Source of the DNA: Oscheius tipulae
Taxonomy: Eukaryota > Nematoda > Chromadorea > Rhabditida > Rhabditidae
Direction of reading: 5' to 3'
Length of the DNA stretch: 64,000 nt
NCBI GenBank assembly: GCA_037178975.1
Contig: JASJZH010000006.1
Coordinates: 2,666,001 to 2,730,000, forward strand
Part shown: piece by piece, positions 33,078 to 45,500 of the stretch
Position numbering within the stretch: the first letter of the stretch is position 1
Layout of the letters: each line of letters starts with the position of its first letter
Notes under the pieces: generated by a model
Database searches by the model: none
What the model was told of the DNA's origin: nothing
Seen by the model: only the letters and a program-made list of their open reading frames with translations
Program-made: the position numbers and the translations under genes

Positions 33078-36000
33078 TCTGAAATACGATTTTGAGCAGA
33101 TGGAGATAAAAACGTGTAAATGAACATTAAATCAGCATCACAGACAGAATATATTGTCTCGCCGATGTTGCCGCACAGAACAAAGGCCAAGGGAAGAGAC
33201 GGAGGAGAAGCCGTGGGAGCCCTATATACTTTTGGAAGCGTGCCAAAACAGGAAAACAGCGGTCAGCTGCGGTATAAGGTGTGTATCTCTGTCAAAGGTA
33301 ACCGCAAAGCAAATATCGCTATAACGATGTGATAAAAGGCTGTAGACGCAAGCTGCATCTCTTGACCTGTGGCTGTGAAAAGATGGATGCCAAGCTGGCG
33401 ATTTGTCCGAAAAAGGTGTCAGTGAAAGCAATAAAAAGAGCGATAAAGAGAGAAGCTAGAATGCCAGCACAAACAAACGGTGAAAAATAGTCTCCTGGGA
33501 GACAAAGCCAATGAAATACAGGTTGATATGAAAGATCGCAGTAAAAATAATAACAAGGGGCCGTTTGAGTAGTAAGAATATAAGCAAAACTGCACCGAGG
33601 AGCAGCTAATTTTGCTGTTTACAAGGCGGATATCATCGATTGAAAGAAACATAGGACAAAAAAGGAGGAGGAATGAAGAGAAAATGCAAGAGCACATGAG
33701 TCATTAAGGAAAAACAAAAGAATCTGGGCGGCTCGAAACTAATAAAACATCGCCCGGGTTGGGAGAGATAACATGACCTTCCTAACAGCTGATAGCTTGG
33801 ACAAATAAACGCCTGAATCAGAGCGAAGAGCGCGATTGAGAGTTGTTAGATACTGCCCAGGGACGGTTGACTGGCAGATGATGGCCGCCGCCGAGGCAAT
33901 GATAGCGTGGGATCTCCAGCAGAAGACCTAGGCGATCGATATGCAATGAACGAGTGCGAAATGTGCTCAGCGGTCGCAAACAACGGCATGGAAACACTAC
34001 GCATCAGATCGCGTGGATCTCGTGTACCTGCTATGTACCAAATACGAGCAACCGCGACATTTTGTGGCAATTTTACAAAAGTGGCAGTTTGATGGGATTC
34101 GTTTGCTCGGTGGAAGGAATTGTCTAGAAGAATACTCACCCGCAGAAAAAAGAAATTTTTATTAACGTCGTCTCGTCTCTATGGCTGGTTGATATAAATC
34201 GTGACAGTCACCACTTAATACAGCAATGTTCTGGTATTAGTATATCTGACCCCACCTACTGTGCAGCAATGTTAAATCACGAGAATGGCGAGCGGTCAGA
34301 GGAAAGGGGTCCAGTGCAGAATGGCTATCAAGGCCTCTAGTGAGTGTTTTTATAATTTATACACCATTCCCCCTATTTACCCTTGGTATCACTAGTATTT
34401 TTGACAGTAAGCACTGCCAGCTCATCAAACTATAAAAAATGGTGTTTATAGAGGTGATGCGACTGCTTAGAGGCTAAAAACTATTCACGTAGACCGGGAT
34501 CGCACAGTGAATCTCTTTTAAAGACCTCATCTCTTGTATCCTGTTCGCATTAAGCTCCTGAACATAGCTAGAACGACAACAGCTGAACAGGAAAAGAAAA
34601 AAGAGACTTAAAGGGGCTGATGACTGTGTCGCTACCCCAGACCGTTTATAGTCGAGCTCACTTGCACAAGTTTACGCGATCAGCGCGCGTCCGTTTCGTT
34701 TGTCACTCTTAATTCTCACAGAAGATTCATCGCATGGCACTGTCACTCAGCCATGCAGGTGCACGATAGTCATGGCCAGTGTGAATCTAGACTGGCCAAC
34801 TCCCTTCTCCCTTTTTTAGACATATCATGGCATCTGGGTCGGTGGTCAATCGACATTTCTTTTCATTTTCGGCACTATTGGCCAGATTTTTGTGGTGGTA
34901 GTTTCCTGTATGCTCGTTTTCGACCTTTCGAACTGAGAGTTCCTCTATCTTTTTCTCTGTTTGGTAAACCTGCATTCTTATACCGTTTTCACTCTGGGAT
35001 CAAACAATTTTTAGTACATCAGTGTAGCAAGTATTTGACCACTAAATTGTCTTCCTCTGCAATGTTACCTCAAAAAATTGAAAACATCTGCTCTTGTCTT
35101 CTTCAGTAGCTAAACTCGTTATCCAGATTCTCAAATGGACAACAAGGAATTTTTGAATAGGGATGCAGCCAGAGACGCCAAAGGGCGAATCGACCCAGCT
35201 GAATGAAAGACAAAAGTGTCGACCACTCCTGTGGACCAGAGACGTATATTTGTATGTGTTTTCCAACAAAGTTTTGGTTTTAACTGCTGCTTTGGAGAGG
35301 AAGCGCATAGAGAAATACGACGTCCCATGTTTTCCGCCAAAGGTAAAAAACGATGACTGTGTAGGTTATGTGAAAACTCTATTACAATTTTCAGTCTCGG
35401 TCGGAATTGCCGTTTCAAAGGAGGTGAGAGATAGCCATTACAAAATCACGCTTGTATCAAGAGCCAACAGATCATCCTCATCAGGATCCAACGTCTCGCC
35501 GGTCACTCTTCCCGACAGAGAGAAGAAGAAGTCACCCAAGCCTATGCGTAAGAATACCTTCTTACTTGAACCACTAAAAAATTTAGTCCTCTACAAGGTT
35601 TTGTAAAGGGCGGCTTTCAAGCAGCTTGTGGCCAGCCGCGAGCTTGAGTTTATTACCTGAACAAAATGACAAGAGACTAAGTGATAATTCAGCCTCGTTT
35701 CTGCCGTGCCACCCCGGATCAAGTTGTGAAGGACGACAAACAGCTCAGGAAGAGCAACCCTGTACGTGGTAAGGTAATAAGCTTTTCCGTAACTTGCACT
35801 TCGGTTGAGCAATGATTCCGCACACCGAAAGCTGCAAATTTGCAGCTTTAGTCAGTGGTCGACGCCACCACTGTAAACAGGATGTGAGTTCTAGTAGTAT
35901 TTGAACGGCCCTTGTTTATGATACCTTGTTACTAAAAGCTTTTGCTACTGCTGTTTAGTTACTTTTGGCTCGGCTTCTTCTTAACCACTTAGCTCATTTC

Positions 36001-36551
36001 CTCCAAAAGCTTGCAACTGTTTTGCTTCAGCCCTCCCTCTCTACACAATCCTTCATTTCTTCGTTCATGCTCACTCTTCTAATCGTAAACTGCATAGGCT
36101 TTAATATCAATTCCGATAGCCTATTTTTATTGAATACCGTCGTCCTAAACAGCATTCCTCTTTCTTGTATACTATGTTCAGCTTCCCAATTACAGTATTT
36201 TCAATGTTCTACCCTCACTGGGTAGCTCCCCGTAATCCATGAGGTGTCTTGTTTCTAACCGTATTAATTGTAGTACAATTGTTGAAATGAAATTTACTAG
36301 CAAAACAAAAGTACAGATATTTGTGTATAGACAACAAATTTATATGATTTGAACAAGACCAGTATTTTCGCAGTCCAACGGTGGCCACAAAATAGCACAT
36401 GCCGGCGGGGACGCTGAGAAAATCCGTTGGAAAAGAGATCAAAAGCATCGACGGGGATTGTTTGTTTTGTGTGATATGCAAAAACGCACGATAAAAAAGG
36501 AAATAATGGGGAAAAGTAGGGTTACGAGGTGACAATTCTGATAGCATTAGG
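33078..36551. other. intergenic, nothing firmly supported
   Basis: 3.5 kb between the divergent side of the 449-residue gene and the 3' end of protein kinase D. Plus-strand open frames at 34753-35109 and 35163-35606 contain splice-like signals (for example GTAAAAAACG...TTTTCAG near 35342-35395), but no assembly gave a recognisable or consistent protein. Confidence 0.35.
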
Positions 36552-39500
36552 CTACACGTAGACCGGCTCCACCTTGTGTTCCCTTTCGTATTCCGTCCAG
36601 CGGCTGTCATCACTCTCGTGAGTAAGGAAACGCTCTCCAACTTGTTTTTCCAAGAGACGCAAGTCCGACCACAACTGGTAGCCCTGAAACAATTTATTGT
36701 TGTTTTTTCTCAAAGCAAAACAAGCCTGTGTCCAAACATGCGACAATGCCTTGGAGACAGTGAATCGTTTGCTCATCTTCACTTGCAAAAGACCATTGAT
36801 GAAGGCAATCGCTAAAAGACTATTTTTTGGACTTCAACAGTCTAGTTACCAGTTTCGCTGATTTCCTTCCATGGATTCGGAGGATACATGAACTCGGCGT
36901 TTTGGATTTGATCGTGGATGTCCTCGTCCTCGTTGAAGGGAAACGTCCCACTCAGACTGACGTACACAATCACTCCTACGCTCCACATATCAAGGGATCG
37001 GTTGAATCCTTTGTTTCGTAGAACTTCTGGGGCCAGATAGGCAGGAGTTCCGACCACACTGCGTCGGAATGACTTCTCGCCAATAATTCTCGCGAAGCCA
37101 AAGTCGCATAGTTTTACCTGAACAGTAGTTGAAGTGGGCTTATATTCTATGTACCTGAGGAAAGTCAGCATTTGAAGTAAGCAGAATGTTCTCCGGTTTG
37201 AGGTCACAGTGAACAATGTTTAAGTTGTGGAGATAGCGAAGAGCAACGAGAATTTGGGTAACGAGGAACTGGGTTGTCCTTTCACTTAGTCTGCCCTTCT
37301 CGGAGGAGAGGATCATTTCCAGCATGTCACCCTAAATATTTTCGTTTTGAATGACTGCAATTTACAAACCTTGAGTTTCTCCATAACGACGAAAATTCGA
37401 TCGGGAGTCTCCAACATTTGTTGGAATTCGACGACGCCGGGATGTTTTACTTTCTGAAGAATCTGGACCTCGGTTCTCAATAGATCTTCTTTGTTCGGAG
37501 GGAACTTCAGCTTGTCGATTAACTTAACAGCCACGTGTTTGCCGCTCTTGCGATGAATCCCACCGTAGACAGTTCCGAATTGTCCCGAGCCGAGAATCTG
37601 TAGAAAAAACTGTTATAGACCTGTCAAATCTTTGTGGTTTGATGCCTTTCCCATGGGCAATTAGCAGCGCCTCATAAACCTTCATGGTCGTCGGTCGGGG
37701 AGACACCTGAGACTTTTGTGTAGAGAGCCAACTTTTTGCCCTTCTCGATGGGTTAGTGACACTATGAGGATGAATGTACTATATTGGTGACAGTCCGGTT
37801 CTTGAGGACAAAGGCCATCAAGCATGCAGCTTGAGTCTCCCTATGCAAATGTGTCTGTGCGCAAGGAATCAACCCGGAAATCAGTTTTGAATGGGGTTCA
37901 AAAGTTGGATCGACTGTTTTTAACCTGACTGTTAGTATTTTTAGAGCCAGACGGAGAAAACCAACAAGCTACTTGAAACCCGTGAAAACACTAGTATTGT
38001 CCGAGACATGTTTACCTAATCTCTTGAGTGCTTATTTCAAGTCAGCCAGAAGTACAAATTTAACCTGCTTACACCGCAAGTTTTTTTGCGGCTATTGACA
38101 GTTACTTTCGGTAGTCATACTTACCTCTTCAGCGAAGATTTGATACAGCTGGCTGAATTCTTGCTCGCTCTGAATGGTCGACCCGAGTTGTCCTTTCTCT
38201 CCCTCATTGGGGACTTTCAGCTTGGCCATGTCTCCTTTTCTTCCGCCAGTAGATGACTGGGGAGTTACCGGCATGAGAGCAGCCTGGATCGCAGATGACC
38301 ATGATTGAGCTGTGGCCAAGGATTTGTCGTCCGAAGGAGAACCCGCTGAAAAAATCGGTTATAGAGCAATACTTGTCTTGTGTGGTGCTTTTATGCATTG
38401 ATCGTTTCTCTTCCTAGGTTCTATTCCCGTATTGGTAACATTTTTCGGTCCACAGAAACCAAGATGTCTAACCAGTTTTTTAATATATGCAATTCAACGC
38501 ATTAAAGGTGTTCTCGTCAAGGTTAAGTAAACAGCCAAAGTCTTTCCGGTACTAAAATAAGGACGCTGAAACCAGAAATTCTAGGGTACCTGATCTCGCA
38601 TTAAACATCAGGCCAGCAAGGTTTTTGGGGTCAGAGCTCTCAGCTGAATTTCAATGATAACCGACCGTGTGACATTGATAACAGAGCTAATAAAGAAAAC
38701 ACTTGTCAATTTGAACTTGTCAAAAAGGATTACCCTTAGGGGTAAAACGGCGGAGAAACTTCTTAAGCAGACTTCGAGCCAGGATTGTTCTGTGGAAAAG
38801 GGGGCGGGCGATCAACACCGCGCCAGAGGTCGACAATGCCATCCCCAGTACAAGGAAATTTGAGAAAAGAATCGTGGCAATCAACCCCCCAATCACTTCC
38901 CGGACAGATCCTGTTTTCTCTCACCTCTACTCGTTGTAGGAACCTCGGCATCCATTATTTCTTCCATGATATTTACTCGTTTCCGAGGGGAAAAGTGAAC
39001 TAGTGGCAGATCATACGCAGCAAAATGAGCCGTGTCCAGGATCATGGTCGTCTGTTTATCAGAATAAGTAGGGAATAAAAAAGAAGAGAACATGGAGAGA
39101 AAAGTTGGACTGTAGACAGGGAGACTAGAAGAATCAAGTGGCACACAGTCGGGTTCACCGATCTGCACTCTCTAATCGAACAGTTGTCCGTCATTACTCT
39201 TCTGGCTTGTCAAACTTCGTCTCCCTACCAACAAAAAAACGAAAAGATATTTTAAGAGTGGTGAACAAAGATCAATTGGAGATGAGGTCATAGACTCATC
39301 CTGAATGCATAGCAGAACGACTCTTATCTTGCTTAAAACGTAAATGGTTGGTCGACGCTTCCCAGGCCGAAATCAGTTCCAAAAGTTTTTTCAAGTTTTC
39401 TTTCCATACCGGGGATCAAAAGAGTAGAAGGCTCGATGGGTCATTTTCTGCTTGTAAAATGCTGCACGTGCTGAATTACAACCGCCAGCTTGAAGAGGCC

Positions 39501-42500
39501 AACGACTGTAAAAGGCAGCGAGAGGAAGACAAAGAGACACCTCAACCCGAACGAATTTAAACGTTCAGAAGAACCATTGCATGACCAATTTTGAGAGAGA
39601 ATGCGTTGGAGTGATGTTTCAAGCGGCTTATGACCTAGGTAGCAACGAGCAGAACTAGTAGTTGCAAAAATAATACGACGGGAAGAATGTGGAAAGCATC
39701 TGCTTAAAGTGGCAGAACTTTTTTAGATCAGCTGTTCCACGCTTTTGTGCTTGGAGGGCAAACAGATGCGGGGTTATGATAACAGAACTTGGAACTGCTG
39801 TCTTGTCCCACAGGAGCAAAATAATTGGTATGATAAGAAAAAAATTTTGGTCAGACGCGGCACAGAAGACAATGGGCAGTGGACAATACAAGCAAGCGCC
39901 ATTAATTACAAAACTATTGTCTCGGTCAGGCACGAGAACACGTCTGATAAGATGCGAGAAGCTTACTAAACAGATGATAGGACGGGAAACTGTTTTGTGT
40001 CGCAAATGAATTACAGGCCTGATGTATTTGTGACGTACAGCGACAGTCAGCTTCAAGTATACGAACGAAAAGAAAATGCAAGCTGCAGACACGATCGAGA
40101 AAAAAACTGAAAGTCAAAGGTCGTCAAGATAATTGGCAGCTAGTAGAACGCCTTGAGGACACACGCAAGACAACAGGGTGGCGCCATTTCGAGATTACAG
40201 CCCAAGATGAAATTCGGTGATAGCTAGTCTCAGCTCAGTTTGTGTGAAAAACTTCACGGCCCCGAACGACGGAAGGCAGAAATTTTTTGGCAAAATTGCA
40301 CAAACAGACTCACCACAAAATAGATTATAGCGCTGGAGAAGGTGCTTGATAACGTGGCCGAGGCAGAACATCCTCTCTACCGAATTGTAGTTGAGGGTAA
40401 GAGGAGGATGCTCGAGTCCAACCTCCTTCCCTACTGCTTCACAAGACGCATGCGGACATGGCGTTAAAGTTGACCGCGTGCACCTATTACGCGCGCTATA
40501 TCAAGGTCGTTTCTGGGCTATTGTCAGACCTGACTTTTAGGATTGTTGCTTTATGGGGAGGAAATGGAGGCGAAACACCCAAAAAAGGTCTAGACATTTG
40601 CTTTTTCCGCTCTAGTGGGATAGTTACGAGCCTGACGCCAGGATTTATTCCCAGCAGGGCATGCTGCGAACAAGAAACGCGGGGATCAGGCGAAGAAGCT
40701 TTGCCAAAAAGCTGTCGCTTTTGAGATTTTCCATCATTATCATTCCGATTACTAAGAAAGAACTTTTAAAAAGCAGTATCAGTTCGTCAATAATCCGCGA
40801 TAATTTGGGTCCAAACTTCAGTCGCGAAAATCTGTAATTTTCGTTAGAATCTGGCGAGACCGTTACGACGTCATCAAACGGTCTTTAAGAGTATTTAAAA
40901 GAGGCAAAAGGTCGCTAATGTTTATGGAGCCATTAGGACTTTTCTGCCCAGTTGGGGAATGTGATAATTTCTTGTTTGTAGAGAGAACATTGCGGTTTCT
41001 GATCTGTTTTCATGCGTTGCGGTGTTCATCGAAGACCACTACATTAAACAGCAATACTATCATCGAGGAGTCCAGAAATGGAACAAAGAAAACGCTTTTA
41101 CAGTCGCTACTGATCATCGGCAGACAGTGGAAAGCCGGCAAAAGCGATATCGAAACTAAGCCATCAAATGGTTCTGCCCAAGTGGAACCGGATGTGGTTA
41201 GAAAAGGAAACTTTGAAATGGATGAACATCAGCGAACAGTAGGATTGACTATAACTTAGTCCAAGAACTAAAATAGGTGGTCCATCGTCAAAAGGTGTTG
41301 ACCGGAGTGGCCAAGTATCAGATGAGCACATAGAAAATAGGCTGGAGGCTTCAAAACAATACTATCCCTTTGGGGGTCCGAGGTGACCAAACAAGTGTCC
41401 AGCAAGCAGCAAACAGTGGTCGACGAGGGTGGGCTACGAGAGGAAAGAAAAGCCTCAACGCGGGGATATCACAATGGCACCTGTATCCGAAAGCAACCGG
41501 TTGGTGCATATTCACATTTGCATACACGCATTCTGGACCTACTTTCTTTCCTTAGTCTACAGGTTTGATGGAACTAGAGCATGCAGTAAAGATTACGGTT
41601 TTTTTCGGCGAGACAATCGCAAAGTGCAAAGGAAAAGTTCAATTAGCCGATACGATGCCGTTTCTGGAGAGATGGATATGTAATCGGAACACTTTGAGAA
41701 CTATTGCCAAGACTCTCTCGCTCAAAACATGAAAATGAAAGCAAGATCTGTCGATGGGCAAGAACGATAGGAAGACTTTTCGTTCCAGTTCTGTCCGCAT
41801 GCAACATGTGTTCTCCAACCGCACGAACTCTTAAGGAAAGATTCCTGTTCCTCCTTAAAAATACTAGCCTTTCACAATTTTGCTACCAAGCCGCTGAAAC
41901 CATTTGTCTTATGGTTCTGCAACAGAGACGCTCGCCCGCCCGAAAACCATCTCCTCATTTCCGGCTACGTCACGGTAGCGCGGGAATGATCGGGAAAAGA
42001 GAAATATATCTCTCTAATAGCGCCAGCTGTCACCTGAGATATGTCGAGTAAAAAGTTTCGAGTCCACCAGCTGTCTGGATATTTAAAAAAAGTGACAATA
42101 TGATAGCATCTAGGTCAATATTTTGATCTACTACTGACGCACTGTTTTTGCATAGGTGTTATCCTGCTCAACACTCAAAATACACAAAGTCTAGACAGCT
42201 CTGAGTAAAAATAGTAGAAGAATCTACTGAAGCTCCCGTTCGGCTTAAGCTTTCACATACGCAACAGCCACACTTTGCGGAAGAAAAAGCGTCGGTAAAA
42301 TGACGGGTCACACGTAAAATCTCTCAGTGGCAGCCGAGATCAATCCAGCTGATGATCAAGTTTGTCCCTGTGAAGATCAGTTGATTTTGATCGCGATTTT
42401 CGAAAATAATCTTCACTTTTAACTCTCGTGAACTTCCTCCTCCTCGAGAGTGTTTTTTTATACAGAGAACAGCTAGGCACACGATAGACCTTGTCCTATA

Positions 42501-45500
42501 AACCTCAAACCGGTTCAATGTGTTTCTAAGTGAATTTCGTTTGGTTTCTTTCTGATCTCTAAAGTGGTCCGTGACGCGTGATCTCCATTTGGCTAGACTA
42601 ACACCAAGACTCGGTGTTTCGATATATTGGAAACTAAACGATGTTTGACTACACTGAATCCAGAGAGATGATCATTAGTGTTCCACTGGGATACGGTTTT
42701 ATAGGTATTCATTCTGAAGATTTCACGGAAACGTCAGAAAAGTCTTGGGTCGGAGATATCACGCGGCGACTAGCCTTTTCAAAAACAAACCGAAACACCG
42801 ACAAGGAAGTGCACTTTGGCCGAAAGTAGTTAGTTTTTGACCTAGGAATTAAGTGGTGAGGCTTATTCAAAGCGCTGGTCGACCGTCGAAAGGAACGCGT
42901 ACTATTGCCAGCATTATCGGCAAAGCTACTGTCAACATAGACCACATAGCCCGAGGGCGGAAAGTGCACAGCATACAAAACGAAGAGGAAAGCTAGAACG
43001 GTGCGCCTGCCATGAATCAGTGGCAGAAGCCGCGGCGTCTTTTCAGCTGGTTACATATTGTACGGGAGCAAACAATTCTGCCAATGCGAACCGAAAACCT
43101 ATCTGATAACCTTTGCTATTTTGGGAAAGTTTGTCCAAGTGACATCGAACGGTCCTGTTCCGAACGTACCAATATAGTAGGTGCAGTCTTGCGTCTTAAT
43201 CTCGAAGAAATGAGTCAACGTCTTTTTAAGGTTTTCATGAGCAGCTTCAATATTCTTCAGGTCAAGAACTTCATTCAGAGGAATTTCCTAAATAGATTTC
43301 TCGAGCAATTACTACAAACCGGACCTTGAAAAATCTTGTGGACGTTTCATCCTGATACATGATTATGCTTTTGGTGTCTAGCCTCCAGTAATGTTTCTTT
43401 CGCTAAATAAGTTGCTTTTTCGGAAAACTGAATTTATCTTACCATGTTCTGCTGACTCGTGTAATGGACCATCCAACCCTCCTTCAGGACCTTGTTGTTT
43501 TTCCTCTTGGTCTGTCGAACTGACATGACGACTCGCATGAGAGGAATGTTCTGGAAAGATAATTTAAATATGATGAAGATACATTTTTGGTTTTTCTATG
43601 AATCAAATGAGATAACCTTAGTTACAGACAGAATCCTCAAAACGAGACGTACAGCAGCCATGAAGTCAAACTACTACATGCAAATGTCGTCAGTCGAGGA
43701 CATGTTTCCCGACAGGCCAAAGTAATTGGTAGCGTATGAGCTTATGTCCCAGCGGCAGAAAAATCCTGCCGTGTTGATAGTGTATACGGTAATGGCAGCA
43801 CATTCCTATGATATAGTCCAGCTGGGATGCAACAAAACGAAGTAGTTTCGACACCACGCAATACACACTTATGGTTTTGTGTTCAGCGATAGTTGTTTGA
43901 AAATGAGATTTCCTAGAGAGGAGACCCGAAATTACTAACATTCAACGTTAAGAAATGTTGAACGGATCACTGTTAAACTTGAGGAAGCTCTGTGACAACA
44001 ACTTTTTTTGTGAAATGACGCAAGAAATACGTTTACGGTTCAACAGGTTAACATGTTTTTGAGAAGTTCCTTTGTGAACTCTGAGTTGAAACTTTTCTTA
44101 GTCATATACTTACAAGAAACAGCCTGTGCAGTTTCTGGTGAGCGGAATGAGAAACTGGTACAGCTGTACATAATAGTTCTGACATTCTAATCGGCAATAG
44201 CTGACACGAGAGAACGGCAAAGTGCCAGTGCTCTATTAATGAGCAGCCATCACATATAAAACAATCCCCTGGGGTAATTACATGGCACTGATATGGCTCC
44301 CCACTAGCATTACTTTACCTTTCGACAAGAGTTTCTTTTAAAGGCTGTGACGTCTTATCTAGGAGATGATGATCACTGACATAATTGGTCGGATAAACTT
44401 AGACAAGGACTTTTTAATCATCCACTCAATACTTCGCTTCTCACCTGACTGTCAGCCGAAATGATATCATCGTCTGGACTCGTTTCGTTGCTTACAATGC
44501 TACCATCCGTGCTCTGTAAAGGAGCTGAAGGTGTGTTCTGTGCCCGTTTATGCTGTTTCGGCGAGAGCTCGGCTTCCCGTTCATCCGAAGTACCTGAATT
44601 TGGTGTTTAGTCACAGAAAATATAGTTCTGCTAGTAGTGCGCGGAATTGACAACATGCCTCAAACTAAAAAAGTAGCTGAAAACACAACACAAAAGAAAA
44701 AGCGAAGTTGTTAGTATTGCCATGCATTAAAATCAGTTATCCACTTTTTGATGATTTCACGAGATGTTGACACAAATCGTAGGTGACTTTAAGTTGATTT
44801 ACGCGATAACTGATCCTAAAACAGGCGGAATTGGTGTGTTTCAGTGCTTCAAAAAGGGGTGTTTATGCTAAAAGGCATGATCTACCCGTTTGGTCGGAAT
44901 CGAACGGCATCGAGCACATCCGCAGGTTTTCCACACTGCCACTTAGCGATCGACCTAACGCCACACATTATCAAGAGAAGAGCAGAAGAGAGGGGGATAG
45001 AGAGAAAATCTCCATTCAACTTAAAAAACGGACAAAAAGGGTTACGGCTTGACATAGGTCGGAAAATACAGTTTTAGTTTTTTTAGGTTCATTTTGGGGA
45101 ATCCTCTCGTCTGTTTGTTTTTGAAGTAATCGTGAAGAGGATTACTTGCAAAATGAAGGAAAGTATCCTCCAAAGTTCGGCATCATCAAATGAAGTTCAA
45201 AAGTACATAATCTTCCGGCTATTTGCCAAGCTTTTTCAAATTTTAAATGAAAACTAACCGTCATCACCAGCACCCAGACCTAATTGATTCGTCGTGGCAG
45301 TGTTTCCTGGACAATCCTTGGCCACGAAGTCACTACATTTTTTGTGACAGTTGTATTTACAGTCTGAAAAGCGTTGCTACAGAATTAAAAGGGAGTTACC
45401 TCGACATTGAAGTCCTTGCCTGATGAGTCCTTTCAACAATTTCTTACAATGCTGACACACCGTAGGCCTCTTGTAGCTGTGAACTTGGAAGGTATGGGGA

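Noticed and set aside
34753-35109. Hydrophobic plus-strand frame resembling a membrane segment
   Set aside because: Only one frame of one short segment looks membrane-like and it stops at once; no consistent splicing was found.
35163-35606. 147-residue plus-strand open frame
   Set aside because: Contains internal splice-like signals but no assembly gives a recognisable protein, and the minus strand is equally open.
39655-40117. Overlapping open frames on both strands within a kinase D intron
   Set aside because: Up to four frames overlap here with no domain and no matching splice phase.
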